Shown in pieces: positions 11,939 to 22,492 of a DNA stretch of 64,000 nt; the first letter of the stretch is position 1; each line of letters opens with the position of its first letter. Origin of the DNA: Spizellomyces punctatus DAOM BR117. Its lineage: Eukaryota; Chytridiomycota; Chytridiomycetes; Spizellomycetales; Spizellomycetaceae. The position numbers were made by a program, and so were the translations under genes. The stretch is taken from the NCBI RefSeq assembly GCF_000182565.1, contig NW_015971553.1, positions 248,001 through 312,000 on the forward strand, in the 5' to 3' direction. The notes below the pieces were generated by a model. It worked only from the letters and a program-made list of their open reading frames with translations, was not told the origin of the DNA and did not search any database.

Positions 11939-13033
11939 TTTTCTTTTACCTCTTTGTTTCATTCTCTCTACACATTTTGATTCTGTCCTCTTGTTCTGTT
12001 GACTTGTGCGACGGTGTAATGGATGCTGATTGTGTTGCTCATGATTTGGGGTTCCATTTTTGGTTATTTATTGGAGGAGCGTTGAGTTGCGAGTTCCTTG
12101 CGCAGTGTGTCCCTTTTTTGAATTTGGGCAGATGGCAATAGATATTGAAGTTATTTCTCTGGCGCATTTTACTCACTATTGCAAAAACTGTTTCTCTATC
12201 TTCTGAAATCCCTACAGGCAAGCGGATCTTTTCAAGACGGTTATGCAGGAGGATTGCAAACTGGCAATGTTGGATGATATGAATATCAAGCTTAATAAAT
12301 GTTGTGGGGATCGTTATGAGGGTATCAGATCCCAAAGACCCTCCGATATCTGGCTCAAGAAGCAAATAATAATAAAAAAAGAACACTTTAGAAAACAAAA
12401 AACAAACCGTTTTTTTTTGCACTGGGCTTCAACTTTACTTTGTCACACACGGTTACGCGCTGCAATCATGTCAGATTGGTTCCTCCCCAGCACCACGAGC
12501 TGGTTGCGTCAACCAATACTCCGCCTAGTAGGAACAATGACTTTGTAACATCCCACATTTGCAACGTCCTTTCTATTTTACTATTACCTTTTTTTTGTCA
12601 AGAACCCTACTCTTTGTTGGCTACTACAAGCTACCTTTTGCAGCGAGGCGGGTTATACTTGTCCTCGGTGCAAACAATTAGAGTTCGCATGACGCTTTTC
12701 CTTTTGTCTTGTCGTTGAGGTGCTGAGCAAAAAGTGAGTTTTTGTGTTCTGCAGTAATTGTGGTGTGTTAGGATTGTCCGTTGGGTGGATATTTTAGGTC
12801 GTTTGTGGGTTTGGAATTGGGACTCGTGGGAACATGCAATTGTGGATTTTGGCTATTGACGTGCTGGGTAATGCAGGGCGAGAAATGGGAAAATGCATGG
12901 TCGTCAACAGACTTGAAAAGAGTGTGGGAGGAATCTGTGTGTCTTTATTCGGCATATGGTTTCCAACTTGCTCAGCTGTCTTTTGGATACTAGGCACCTA
13001 CGAATAGATCTCTCCTCTAGATCCGTCTCCACA
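11550..13033. other. intergenic: cyclin 3' flank and kinesin promoter
   Basis: A T/G-rich 3' flank holds a (GT)16 microsatellite at 11905-11936. The rest has only short ORFs with no splice-supported gene. The kinesin leader just before 13034 is C/T-rich. Confidence 0.55.
11905..11936 (+). repeat. (GT)16 microsatellite
   Basis: An uninterrupted GT dinucleotide run about 360 bases downstream of the cyclin stop codon, set in a broader TG-rich tract starting near 11770. Confidence 0.9.
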
Positions 13034-16000
13034 ATGTCGTCCGTAAAGGTACTGAAAGGAGCCCAGCGCTATGCCCACAAAAGAGTTGTACTTTTTACAT
13101 GATCGACACTTAAGCCCCATTCTTTTGTCTACAAGGTGGTCGTCCGCGTTCGCCCGTTCAATTCCCGTGAACTCGCCAGAAGCTCAAGATGTATCGTTTC
13201 AATGACCGGTCCGACGGTTACCCTCAGCCGTCCCGCAATGATCACATCCTGTCCCGACCTCCGACCCGGATCCGGTAGTACGGAAGAAACTTCCAAGACA
13301 TTTACCTATGATGATTGTTATTGGTCATTTGATGATCGTGATGGGCATTTTGCATCCCAGGAGACAGTCTATGAGGGAATTGGAAAAGAGTTGTTGGATC
13401 ATGCTTTTGAGGGATACAATACTTGTATATTTGCGTAAGTTGGATCTTGTGCTGCATTTGTAATTTTCAATCAGGTTTGTTAAAGGGTACATTTAGGTAC
13501 GGTCAAACCGGATCGGGAAAATCGTACTCCATGATGGGCTACAAGGAACAAACCGGCATCATCCCACGCGCATGTAACGAACTCTTTGCCCGCATCAAGG
13601 AAAACACTGATCCCAACCTCTCGTATGGAGTCGAAGTTAGTTATATGGAGATTTATAATGAGCGGGTTCGGGATCTGTTGATGCCCGGGAATAAGGGCAA
13701 GCTGAGAGTACGGGAGCATCCTTCCTTGGGCCCCTATGTGGAAGACTTGAGCAAATTGGTGGTTTCGACATTTGAGGATATCGTGATCTTGATGGATGAG
13801 GGAAATAAGGTTGGTTTGTACAGCTGGCCGTATCTGCTTGATCAGCAGTACCCACAGACCTTGGTTTTCCTCTTTTCTCTCTCCATGTAGGCCCGCACGG
13901 TCGCTTCAACAAATATGAACGCCACGTCAAGTAGAAGTCATGCGGTCTTTACCATCGTTCTCACTCAAAGCCTCCGGGAACCAATATCGGGAATAACATC
14001 GGAAAAGATTTCGCGAATATGCCTCATTGACCTCGCGGGTAGCGAACGCGCGGATGCAACGGGAGCAACGGGCCTGCGCTTGAAAGAGGGGGCAAATATC
14101 AACAAGTCGTTAACAACACTCGGCAAGGTTATATCTGCACTTGCTGATGCATCGTCTGCTGGTATGGGAAGGAGACAGTCAGAGTCATTTGAACTTCCTC
14201 CGATTCCGTCCAAGCGGTCAAGTCATCCAGTTAAAGGGAAAAATGGAGGAACATCAACACTCCCAGCTTACATACCATACCGAGATTCGGTGAGATTTCG
14301 CAACTAAACATTTCATCCTCGGCAAGCGTCCTCATTCATTTGCACAGGTACTGACATGGTTGCTCAAAGACTGTCTTGGCGGTAACTCCAAAACTGTCAT
14401 GATCGCCGCCATCTCTCCTGCGGATGTGAACTATGAGGAAACACTTTCAACCCTCCGATACGCCGAGCGCGCGAAACGCATTGTAAACAAGGCTGTAGTA
14501 AATGAAGATCCCAACGGACGAGTCATGCGGGAACTGCAGGAAGAGGTTGCCGTTCTCAGAGCAAAGTTAGCAGTGTATGAACCGTCGGAAAGTGGGGGCG
14601 GACAGTCGGGCCCAGATACACGACGAGAGGAGACAAGCGGAAATCTGAAAGTAGAACCGGCAGACATGGCTGCATTGCGAGATGAATTGAAGGCTAGTGA
14701 AAAGCTCATGGCAGATATCACCCTCAGTTTCGAGGAGAAATTGGTACGTCTTTTCTAATGGCCGAAGCGGCGACATCGCGTGGCATTGACGATACATTTC
14801 ACAGCGCAAAACCCAAGAGATCCAGCAGCTTCGGGAGAAAAATCTCGCCGAGCTCGGCATATCTCTAAATACAGACAAACCCGTCATTGGCGTCCAAGTT
14901 CCCAAGAATCAGCCACATCTTGTCAACCTCAACGAGGACCCCCTCATGTCTGAATGTCTCTTGTACCAACTTCCGCCGGGCGTTCATGTCGTTGGGGACG
15001 CGACAAGTGCCGATATACGATTGAGCGGTGAGAATATCTTGGACGAACATTGCACGTTCGTGACAGATGATAGTGGTATTGTGCGCGTTGAGCCGCGCAA
15101 TGGAGCTTTGGTGTATGTCAACGGGGAACTTATTTCTGGACCAAAGGTTTGGTTTGATACGTTAGATCTGACATGTGCACATCATTTCTTACGTCATATC
15201 TGTACACAGCGTCTGCGATCTGGCTACCGAGTTATCCTGGGAAGTCATCACGTATTTCGATTTAACCACCCCGAAGAAGTCAGACGAGAACGCCAAAACA
15301 AAAAGCTGCGGACATTACCTCCTCTCGTCATCACTGGCGAATTCCCGTCCGGAAGATGGAGCGATCAAAGTTTATTCTCTCCACCATCTTCCTCTAGTGT
15401 ATCTGAAAAGTCGGTCGTGTCTGGATTAGTAGATTGGAACTTTGCCCTGCGGGAACGTGATCTCGCATCACATGGACATGACACTGCGGATCCCAAGAGC
15501 CCTAGGAAAATTTTGACGGATGAGGCTTATGATACGTTTTCCGAGCACAGTAGCATGATGTCGCTGGGCCAGCAGCCTGTGACATTTATGAGCGAACCAT
15601 TGGATTACCTCGGCGCCCCCAAGAGAATGGAAGAATTCTACCCGAGACGCTCCTTGGACGAGAGTACCCGGTTTTCGGTCGGGGATCAGCAACCGTATAA
15701 ACGCCCAATGTCAATCAGAGGAGGTCGGCGATCCAGTTTTTCGGCTGGTGATGCGTCGGAGGCTGATCGTACCGAGCGCCTCCTTGAGGCCCAGCGAATG
15801 ACGTATGAAGCGAGATTACGGCGTATGGCGAAAATTATTGGAAAAGGCGGATCAGGAGCCATCACAGAACGGCAAAGGCAGTTAGCGCGTGATGCTCTGA
15901 CAATCTGGCGGCGCCGAGGTTATGTTCGTCTAGCAGAACAGCTTGCGGACGCACAATCGTGCCTAAAAGAAGTCAATGTTATTGCCCGCGAATTGGAAAA

Positions 16001-18802
16001 GGATGTGTTGTACCAATTTGTCTTGGTCGAGGGAGACGATTTGGGATCATTGTCATTTTGGGAGACCCCGATGGACACTGCCAAGAGTCCATTACCATCT
16101 GACATTGTGTCTAACAAGGACGCAACAATCTCTCACTCCTCTGCGCCTTGTCTCGCAATCAAAATTCTGGATGCCCGTCATAATTCCATATATTATTGGT
16201 CCTATCCGTCCCTCGTCAAACGGTTGGAAGCCATGCGTCTCGCCTACAACTACTCGGATCAGTCCAGCGCATATATCTCTCAACACCTGAACCAAGAAGA
16301 AGATATATTCTATGAAACAGTTCGCAGACCATGGTTCGATCTCATTGGGAATGCCTGGGTGTGCATGCGGAATCTCATGTGGGGTGTCACCAAATCTGTT
16401 CGATGTGACGTTGTAGATGAGGACGGTGTCACACGAGGATGGGTACAATTGGTTGTCACTTTTATCGGGAGTGAGAGGAACGAGTTGAATCAGTTTTCTG
16501 GGCCACGGGACGAGGATGCGGATCCGGATGTCAGGTTAGCGGAGGGCGATGGAGTCATGGATCCAAGTTCGTCCATGGTGTTTCATGAAGGTGGTGATTT
16601 GGTCTTTGAGGTGTCTATATTGGAGCTGGGGGGAATTTCAGAACAAGACTACTCTGAACTCCACGTCCAGTTTCGATCCAGTGCTTTTGGAGTCTGTCAA
16701 CGGGATTCAGCACCTCTACTAGGCAGTACTGGTGATAGAATTTACGCTACAGATCCTGCGACCGATTTTGGGCAAGGACCCGTGCAATTCGATTTTAGTC
16801 AGACGGTACGGTTGACTGTGACTGCCACCGTCCGAGACGTAATTGCGAATGGTCTGGTACGATTTGAGATATTTGGACGTAGGCAGAGACATGTCCTGTC
16901 CATGATCGAACACGAGTTTGCAGAGGTGTCGAGAGTGCCTCCTTTGCCTGACCATCCTGACCTTCCCTCTACGCCAGTCAGGGAAACAGCACCACCGTCT
17001 CAAAGCCCAACCTCACCACTCTCTCCCTCCCGTCCTTCATTACAATCCAATACAGCCCAACGCCACGATATACTAGCCCAAATCCAAATCCTCGAATTCT
17101 CCCGCACCGCAGCCAATTTCAAACCCTGCCCTGTCGAATCAGCCTCCAATACCGACACTGGTACCTTTCTTCTCCGGCAAGGCCTCCAACGCCGTTTCGT
17201 GTTGGGTCTTTCCCATAATAGCGGAAAGGAATTTCCTTGGGAAAGAGTGAGTATGGTAAAGCTGGGCCGGGTTCGACTGATTCGTAAGGATGGTACCGTC
17301 GTCGCACCAGAGGGTGACGATGTTGCTCTCGAGGACGATATGATTCCTTTACGTATTCCTCGTAAACAAAATCTAACGTTCCAACGAGACGGGAGGAGTA
17401 CGCTCTACCTCGAATGTAGTTGGGATAGTAGTCTCCACGAAAGTCCCTGGTTGAATATAATTACCGGACGCGATGAGAAGGTTGTCGTGAGAGTTGAATG
17501 GACGGTTGAGATGGGTCAAGTGGAGAGTGGTGTTGGACCGATGGGTTTCAGACAGGCTGAGCCTTTACGGTTCTGGATGGATGTGCAGGTTCAAATATTT
17601 GATCGGGTATGTGTTTTGTGATCTTTGCTAGTTTGTGTCATATCGACGTCTTTTCGTTGACTTTTTAATTGTGCTTGGCGAACTTTAGGATCAGAAATTC
17701 CGCTCCCCACCGAAATACCAAATAGCACATCTTCTTTCAAAACCCTCTCTCAGCAATCTAAGGGATACGCTAAGCGGACGACCATCCATACGCTACCTAG
17801 AATCCAGCTCAAACGTGTTTACAGTAACCATGCGCCCGGCCGCCTCCAGCAGTCCACAGCGTGCCCGAAAGGTCGCCAAAAGCAGTTACGTACGAGGCGA
17901 AGAATGTCTAGGTGGATGGAAACCACGTGGGGTCGACATGATTGTGGATTGGTGGAGAGCCAGGCGAAAGATTCAACGCAGGATGGAGGTTGAGAGATTT
18001 CGACAGGGTGTGTGGGATGAGGTTAGGGATACGTTACCGAGGCGGGATGGAGAAGAGACCAATAGGGTGGTTGCTGGTGGTAGGGCGTTAGAGATTTGGA
18101 GGCGAAGGGATGTGAGGGATTTGGAATTGGTGAGTTTGTGGAAAATGAGGCTTTACCCGGTGATGGTTGTTGACTTATCTCTTCTGTGGTTACTTAGGAT
18201 CGTCTGCTTTTGGGTGACACTATCCAGAATCCTTCCATATGCACCCGACGTCCACCGCACTCGAACCTTCCCTGGATAACTGAAATCGCCACTGCGCAAT
18301 GGTAAAACACTCTCAGCCTTTCATTTTATTGTTGTCCGTTTTCTCAACTCCCACTCGTGTACCTTAGCGGCCCCGTTGTCAAACGTGGGTACATGCGTTT
18401 ACCAGAAAACGGCGTCCAGACCTGGCTTAAGCGGTGGTTCGTTATCCGTCGGCCCTACATGTTCATCTACTCGACCAGCGCCGAAAATGAATTGCTGTCA
18501 GTTATTGGACTGGAGGGTGTCGAGTTACGGTATTCCAAAGATTTGTGGAGTGTTTTACAGGTATGGCAAATATGTTTCTTGTCCCCAATCGAGCCCAGTT
18601 TGGTTTTAACAAGGCCGTTTTGCAATAATAGAAACCCAACGTCTTTGCCATGCACTGTCCATACCACTCCATACTCCTTCAACCCTCCAGTGAAGAAAGT
18701 ATGAGAGCCTGGATCGATGCCATTGACCCTCTACACGTCGCTGTAGCCATGAGCCGGAAGGGACGGATTGAGATTGACGGGGATGGGGAAGAAGCCGTGT
18801 GA
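13034..18802 (+). CDS. kinesin-3 motor, Unc-104/KIF1-like, 1689 aa
   Basis: Plus-end microtubule motor for vesicle/endosome transport. Eleven exons: 13034-13048, ~13136-13434, 13497-13809, 13891-14289, 14348-14743, 14805-15146, 15210-17606, 17689-18129, 18198-18301, 18368-18560 and 18632-18802; the total of 5070 nt is in frame. The first exon is just 15 nt (MSSVK). Motor motifs are present: [12 protein letters not shown], the P-loop YGQTGSGKS at about residue 105, switch [12 protein letters not shown], switch [12 protein letters not shown], and [10 protein letters not shown]. An FHA domain follows ([18 protein letters not shown]...[14 protein letters not shown]), then the long KIF1B/DUF3694 region. 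A C-terminal PH domain ([20 protein letters not shown]...AWIDAID) should bind phosphoinositides on cargo. Length and domain order match fungal Unc-104/KIF1A. Confidence 0.93.
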
Positions 18803-19580
18803 GAGGGATTCACGAACCTTTACCAGCCTGCCTGCCGAAAACGAATCTTGCGTGTCATGAGAGCGCTGTTGCTTTTACCAAGTTTTTTTTTTTTCTGTCG
18901 CTGCTTGCTTTTAATTTTTCTTTGATGTGCCTTGGAGTTTTCTTTTTTTTTAGCAGTTATTGGGGTGCACTGTAGCTTTATCTTGCTTATTCTATCGCAT
19001 TTTTGTTTATTATTGGCTTTTTTTATTAGGAGGAGCGCCTTCTTCTCTCGATTCTATAAATCGCTTGTGAAAATAGTAATTTTCTATGTAAAAATATAGA
19101 TCTCGTAGCTCTCATCTACTTGCTTTCGTATGAGAATATTTTGTGTTTTCTTGTAAATGGCTGATCTGATATTTGGATGATATGACGTGGATTGGAATAG
19201 TGTTTCTTATTCTACCGCATTTGTTTATTGTTGGCATGTTCAAGTGCCCCTTCTTCTCTCTATTCTATAAATCGCTTTTGATATTTGTAATTCTCTATGT
19301 AAAAATATAGATCTCGTAGCTCGCTTACGTATGTGAGTGTTTCTTTTTTCTTTTTGAATGTCGGATCTGATATTTGGATGATATGACGTGGGTTGTGGAA
19401 GGTGATGCAGTATGAGCATCAAAGTTCATTTGTGGATTGTTGCGTTCACAGTGAGTAGGGACATGTCATTGCCTTGAATCTCGACCCGGTTGTTTGGATA
19501 TTCCATGTAGTCTGCGACTTTCCTGCTCATTATTCCGCTTCGTCACCTCATCATCGCTGCGTGCCCGTTAAACCGCTGTA
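18803..19580. other. intergenic with T-rich 3' flank
   Basis: The region is T-rich immediately after the kinesin stop (TTTTTTTTTTTTCT near 18887) and then holds the tandem duplication listed separately. No ORF here is coding-like. Confidence 0.55.
18985..19393 (+). repeat. imperfect tandem duplication of about 200 bp
   Basis: Unit A spans about 18985-19192 and unit B about 19205-19393. Both run in the same order: TTATTCTA(T/C)CGCATTT, then TTTATT(A/G)TTGGC, CCTTCTTCTCTC, ATTCTATAAATCGCTT, a long identical A/T-rich block ending GATCTCGTAGCTC (near 19090-19113 in A and 19298-19321 in B), and GATCTGATATTTGGATGATA with GACGTGG. Small indels separate the copies, so the duplication is not very recent. 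Confidence 0.85.
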
Positions 19581-19856
19581 ATGCACAGTTCAAGGATCGA
19601 TTATAAAACCTTACTTCGTACCCGCCTCGCCGAGAAACTTCCGAAATATCATCTCGAATACTCCCACGACGTAGACAAAAGCGATTACTTCAACCCCCAG
19701 TGGGAGTCGACATTGGAAATCGTATGCGAATGCGGACGAGTAGTGAAGAGGCTGCGGAGTGACCGGATGAGAAAGAAAAAAGAAGCAGATCATGACGTAG
19801 CGAGGGCGGCTATCGAGAATTGGGTTTTCATTGAGATGTTGGATCACCAGTGTTAG
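19581..19856 (+). CDS. small protein, dsRNA-binding-domain-like, 91 aa
   Basis: A single-exon ORF. The pattern fits one dsRBD (alpha-beta-beta-beta-alpha): LLRTRLAEKLPKYHLEY as first helix and strand, WESTLEIVCEC as second strand, RVVKRLRSDR as third, then RKKKEADHDVARAAIENW as the KKxA...AA helix that contacts RNA in the family. The whole protein is little longer than the domain. Free-standing single-dsRBD proteins of this size are uncommon in fungi. It sits alone between the kinesin and the PL14 lyase. The assignment rests on pattern only; the alternative is an unrelated small basic protein. Confidence 0.5.
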   Translation: MHSSRIDYKTLLRTRLAEKLPKYHLEYSHDVDKSDYFNPQWESTLEIVCECGRVVKRLRSDRMRKKKEADHDVARAAIENWVFIEMLDHQC

Positions 19857-20284
19857 ATCGCAAGTTGATCTGCAAAATGTATCCTACCAGAAGAGTTATC
19901 TTGCATGTGCGGGGGAAGGGAAAAGGCGAGGAATGTAGGAATTATCTGCGTTTGTTATTGTTATGCGAGTAAATATGCAGCAACTGTGATAATATTGTTG
20001 TGATGTCCAACGGTGGTTTGTTTATAACTGACTGTAAAATATGACATTAAGATGCGCAGCACAGCGCTGGCATTTGAATTGATGTTAAGAAAGTATAGAC
20101 TGCTATAGAAGGCCAAGTTAACCCTGCGCAGCATAAATATGAGCGCTGTATGCGGGAAAAAGCAAGCGAGGAAAAAGAAACCACGTAGCACCAACAGCAA
20201 ACTAATATTCTTTGATTTCGAAACTGTGCGTGAACATTCTACATACATTTACACTCTCCTAAAACCTCCCAACTTGCACACTCC
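19857..20284. other. intergenic
   Basis: Convergent 3' flanks of the dsRBD-like ORF (plus) and PL14 gene (minus). It is A/T-rich and no further feature is seen. Confidence 0.5.
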
Positions 20285-21431
20285 TTACGAAGCGGATAGA
20301 ACAAACTCCCTAAAGTAGGAACGCTGGGTCGTAGGAGTTGCCCAACTATTATCATTTCCACCAAAGAACGTTTCAAAATCAATTCCCTCAAATCCAATCT
20401 TTGGATCAGGAGTAAATACCGCCTTGGTGAATTCAATAACTTTCTTTCCGTTAGCGTAGACAGTCACTTTACCGTCCTTATTGGGTTTACCGTTCGTAAA
20501 ACTGTTTAGTACAACTGTTTGGGAAACTGCTGTCCAGGATCCGGGGGTGAAGTGGTATGCGCCTCGGCCCATGGAGGCACCATATGTCGGGTTGCAAATA
20601 GTAACTGGCTTGACTTTGCAAAAGGAAGGGTCTTGGAGGTTACGGTCAACGTAAAGGTATATCTCGCCGAGTCCATTTTGGCGGAACATGAAGCGGGTGG
20701 AGAAGCAGTCAAGGGCTTTGTTACCCCCGCTGCAGCTGGGGTGTCCTCCTATTGAGATGACAAGATGTTAGAATGCAAGATACAGGGAGATGGGATTTTG
20801 CTGTTTATGGCAGTCTTACCGTAAAGACCCGGGAGTTTTCCGCCTTTGACAAAGTTAAAGCCTTTTGGGAATAACACTTGGTACGAAAGGCTAACGGACT
20901 TGGCGGTGGACAAGTCAATGGGTTTGGCATAGAATCCTGTTCCTCCTACAATTTTTCCTCCGGGATTACGGCTCCCTGTACAGCGGAAGCATTAGGTTAT
21001 GAGCTCAAATGAAAACCTTGGAGAGTCTGAACCGGATGCTGACCAGCAGGATATGTCACCTCCAAGACAAGATCTTTAGATCCACCCGTCGGATCCACAA
21101 CAGCGTCTCGATTCTGTTTTCCATAAGACTCTTTGATAATATTCCAGCTGTTGGCCCAGTTACCACCAAAATCTGGAGAAAACCAGGACTTTACGCCGCG
21201 TTTGCATGGTCCTGACTCGTCTGTAGTGCCATCAGCCGACACAATATCGAGAATACTATCGGGTAAGGGAATGCCTTGCATTTCTGAATCCAGGTTGTTG
21301 TCTGTGGGTTCGTTGTTCACATCTGCGCTTTCGGGTGCTGCGCCATAAAGTGTTGGAAGGGCGCTGAGGAAAGCCAGGAGAACCAGAAATGTTGTCATCA
21401 TGGGCGTGTAGATCATCATATGGATATGCAT
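20285..21431 (-). CDS. secreted polysaccharide lyase, PL14-like
   Basis: Predicted beta-elimination lyase acting on uronic-acid polymers outside the cell. Exons are 21431-21017, 20975-20820 and 20748-20285, giving 344 aa in frame. The chosen Met gives a signal peptide (FLVLLAFLSALPTLYG); an in-frame upstream Met at 21575 would bury it. After a variable acidic linker and the segment SWFSPDFGGNWANSW comes the lyase core: LSYQVLFPKGFNFVKGGKLP, GLYGGHPSCSGG, CFSTRFMFRQNGLGEIYLYV, VTVYANGKKV, and FETFFGGNDNSWATP. These fit the PL14 beta-jelly-roll family known from algal viruses, molluscs and fungi. It is divergent from the MARVEL-like gene, with 353 bp between start codons. The substrate (alginate, glucuronan or other) is not determined. 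Confidence 0.75.
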
Positions 21432-21784
21432 TGGACTTCCGATATCAAGTTTTGAGTCTTTGGAAATCGCTTTAGAGAAACTCGACGATGACTTTTTCTT
21501 GTTCTCATAGTTTAGTGTCTGTACTTTTTGCTCGGAGAATATTCTGAGGATATCATGAGGATGATCGGATAGCATATCCCAAATGATTTCTTGTGACTTA
21601 TTGTTTGGATGGTCTTTTGTCCCTTACCCTATCTAAATATAGTAGCATTTGAACATACATGCCCCACTTTTACAAATGGCAGTGTTGTAAGCAGCGTACG
21701 AGTCAAGGACCACTTTTGCAGTTAACAGCGACTTGAGGCCTTGTTCATCGTATCCTCGGACCACTGGTAGAACAGACGTCAAAG
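21432..21784. promoter_or_regulatory. shared divergent promoter, PL14 / MARVEL-like
   Basis: A 353-bp spacer between head-to-head start codons. An A/T-rich patch TATCTAAATATAG lies near 21630. No specific operator is recognised. Confidence 0.45.
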
Positions 21785-22492
21785 ATGGCCAAATCGCTCG
21801 GGGAACGTCTTACCACTCTGAAAACAATATCCGTCAACAAATTCAACTCCCTTCGCCCTCCTCCAACTGTGGGCTCCTTTGACCGGCACTTTCACATTGA
21901 CAAGCAGGCTCGATTTGCTACGCGGTTCTTTGAAGTCCTCGTTGGGATTGCTAGCTGGTACTTTATTGGAAAGTTGAAAGATCCCCTCATTGGGGATCAC
22001 GATTTATGGCCGACGGTCAGATATACCTGGTTTTGTGCGGTGTTTAGTCCAATTGTCAGCGTGGCCTTAGTCGGACAGTGAGTATCTTTGAGTTGGACTT
22101 GTTTGTTCAAACATAGAATCTTAATCTATTATGCCTTTAGACACTTTATCTCCTGTCTCTCCAAGGCTTGGTCAAGCATCAAGGTCCTCATCCTCGAAAT
22201 CATTGTCGACGTCTTCATCACCTTTGCGTGGCTCGTCTGCCTTATTACCCTGGGAAGCAAAATGTCGGGAGATTGCCCTCCTAACTCAAGTGACGAGTGC
22301 AACATGTTTAACTGGGTCCTTGCTTGGGGTAGTTTCAGCGTGCTGTTCTGGTTCGCATCTGTCGTATGGGACGTGAAGAGCTTGTTGAAGGGAGTATGGG
22401 GATGGGGTGGCGAACGGTTGAATGATACGGAGATGGATGCAGAAATTAGGAGAATGAGTCGGAATGCCGGAAGTGGGCGAAGGTGGCGGTAG
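21785..22492 (+). CDS. four-TM MARVEL-like membrane protein, 214 aa
   Basis: Exons are 21785-22077 and 22141-22492, in frame. There are four hydrophobic segments: FEVLVGIASWYFIG, FCAVFSPIVSVALVG, the block VLILEIIVDVFITFAWLVCL, and WVLAWGSFSVLFWFASVVW. An extracellular-loop Cys pair lies in the CPPNSSDECN region between TM3 and TM4. The N-terminus is cytosolic and basic, and the C-terminus is charged (EIRRMSRNAGSGRRWR). Topology and size match fungal MARVEL-domain (Nce102/Sur7-like in a broad sense) plasma-membrane proteins that organise membrane microdomains. The family assignment is moderate because the sequence signature of MARVEL is weak. Confidence 0.65.

Noticed and set aside
12243-12548. 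ORF of 101 aa between cyclin and kinesin
   Set aside because: Low-complexity, A/T-biased, no homology pattern and no splice partners.
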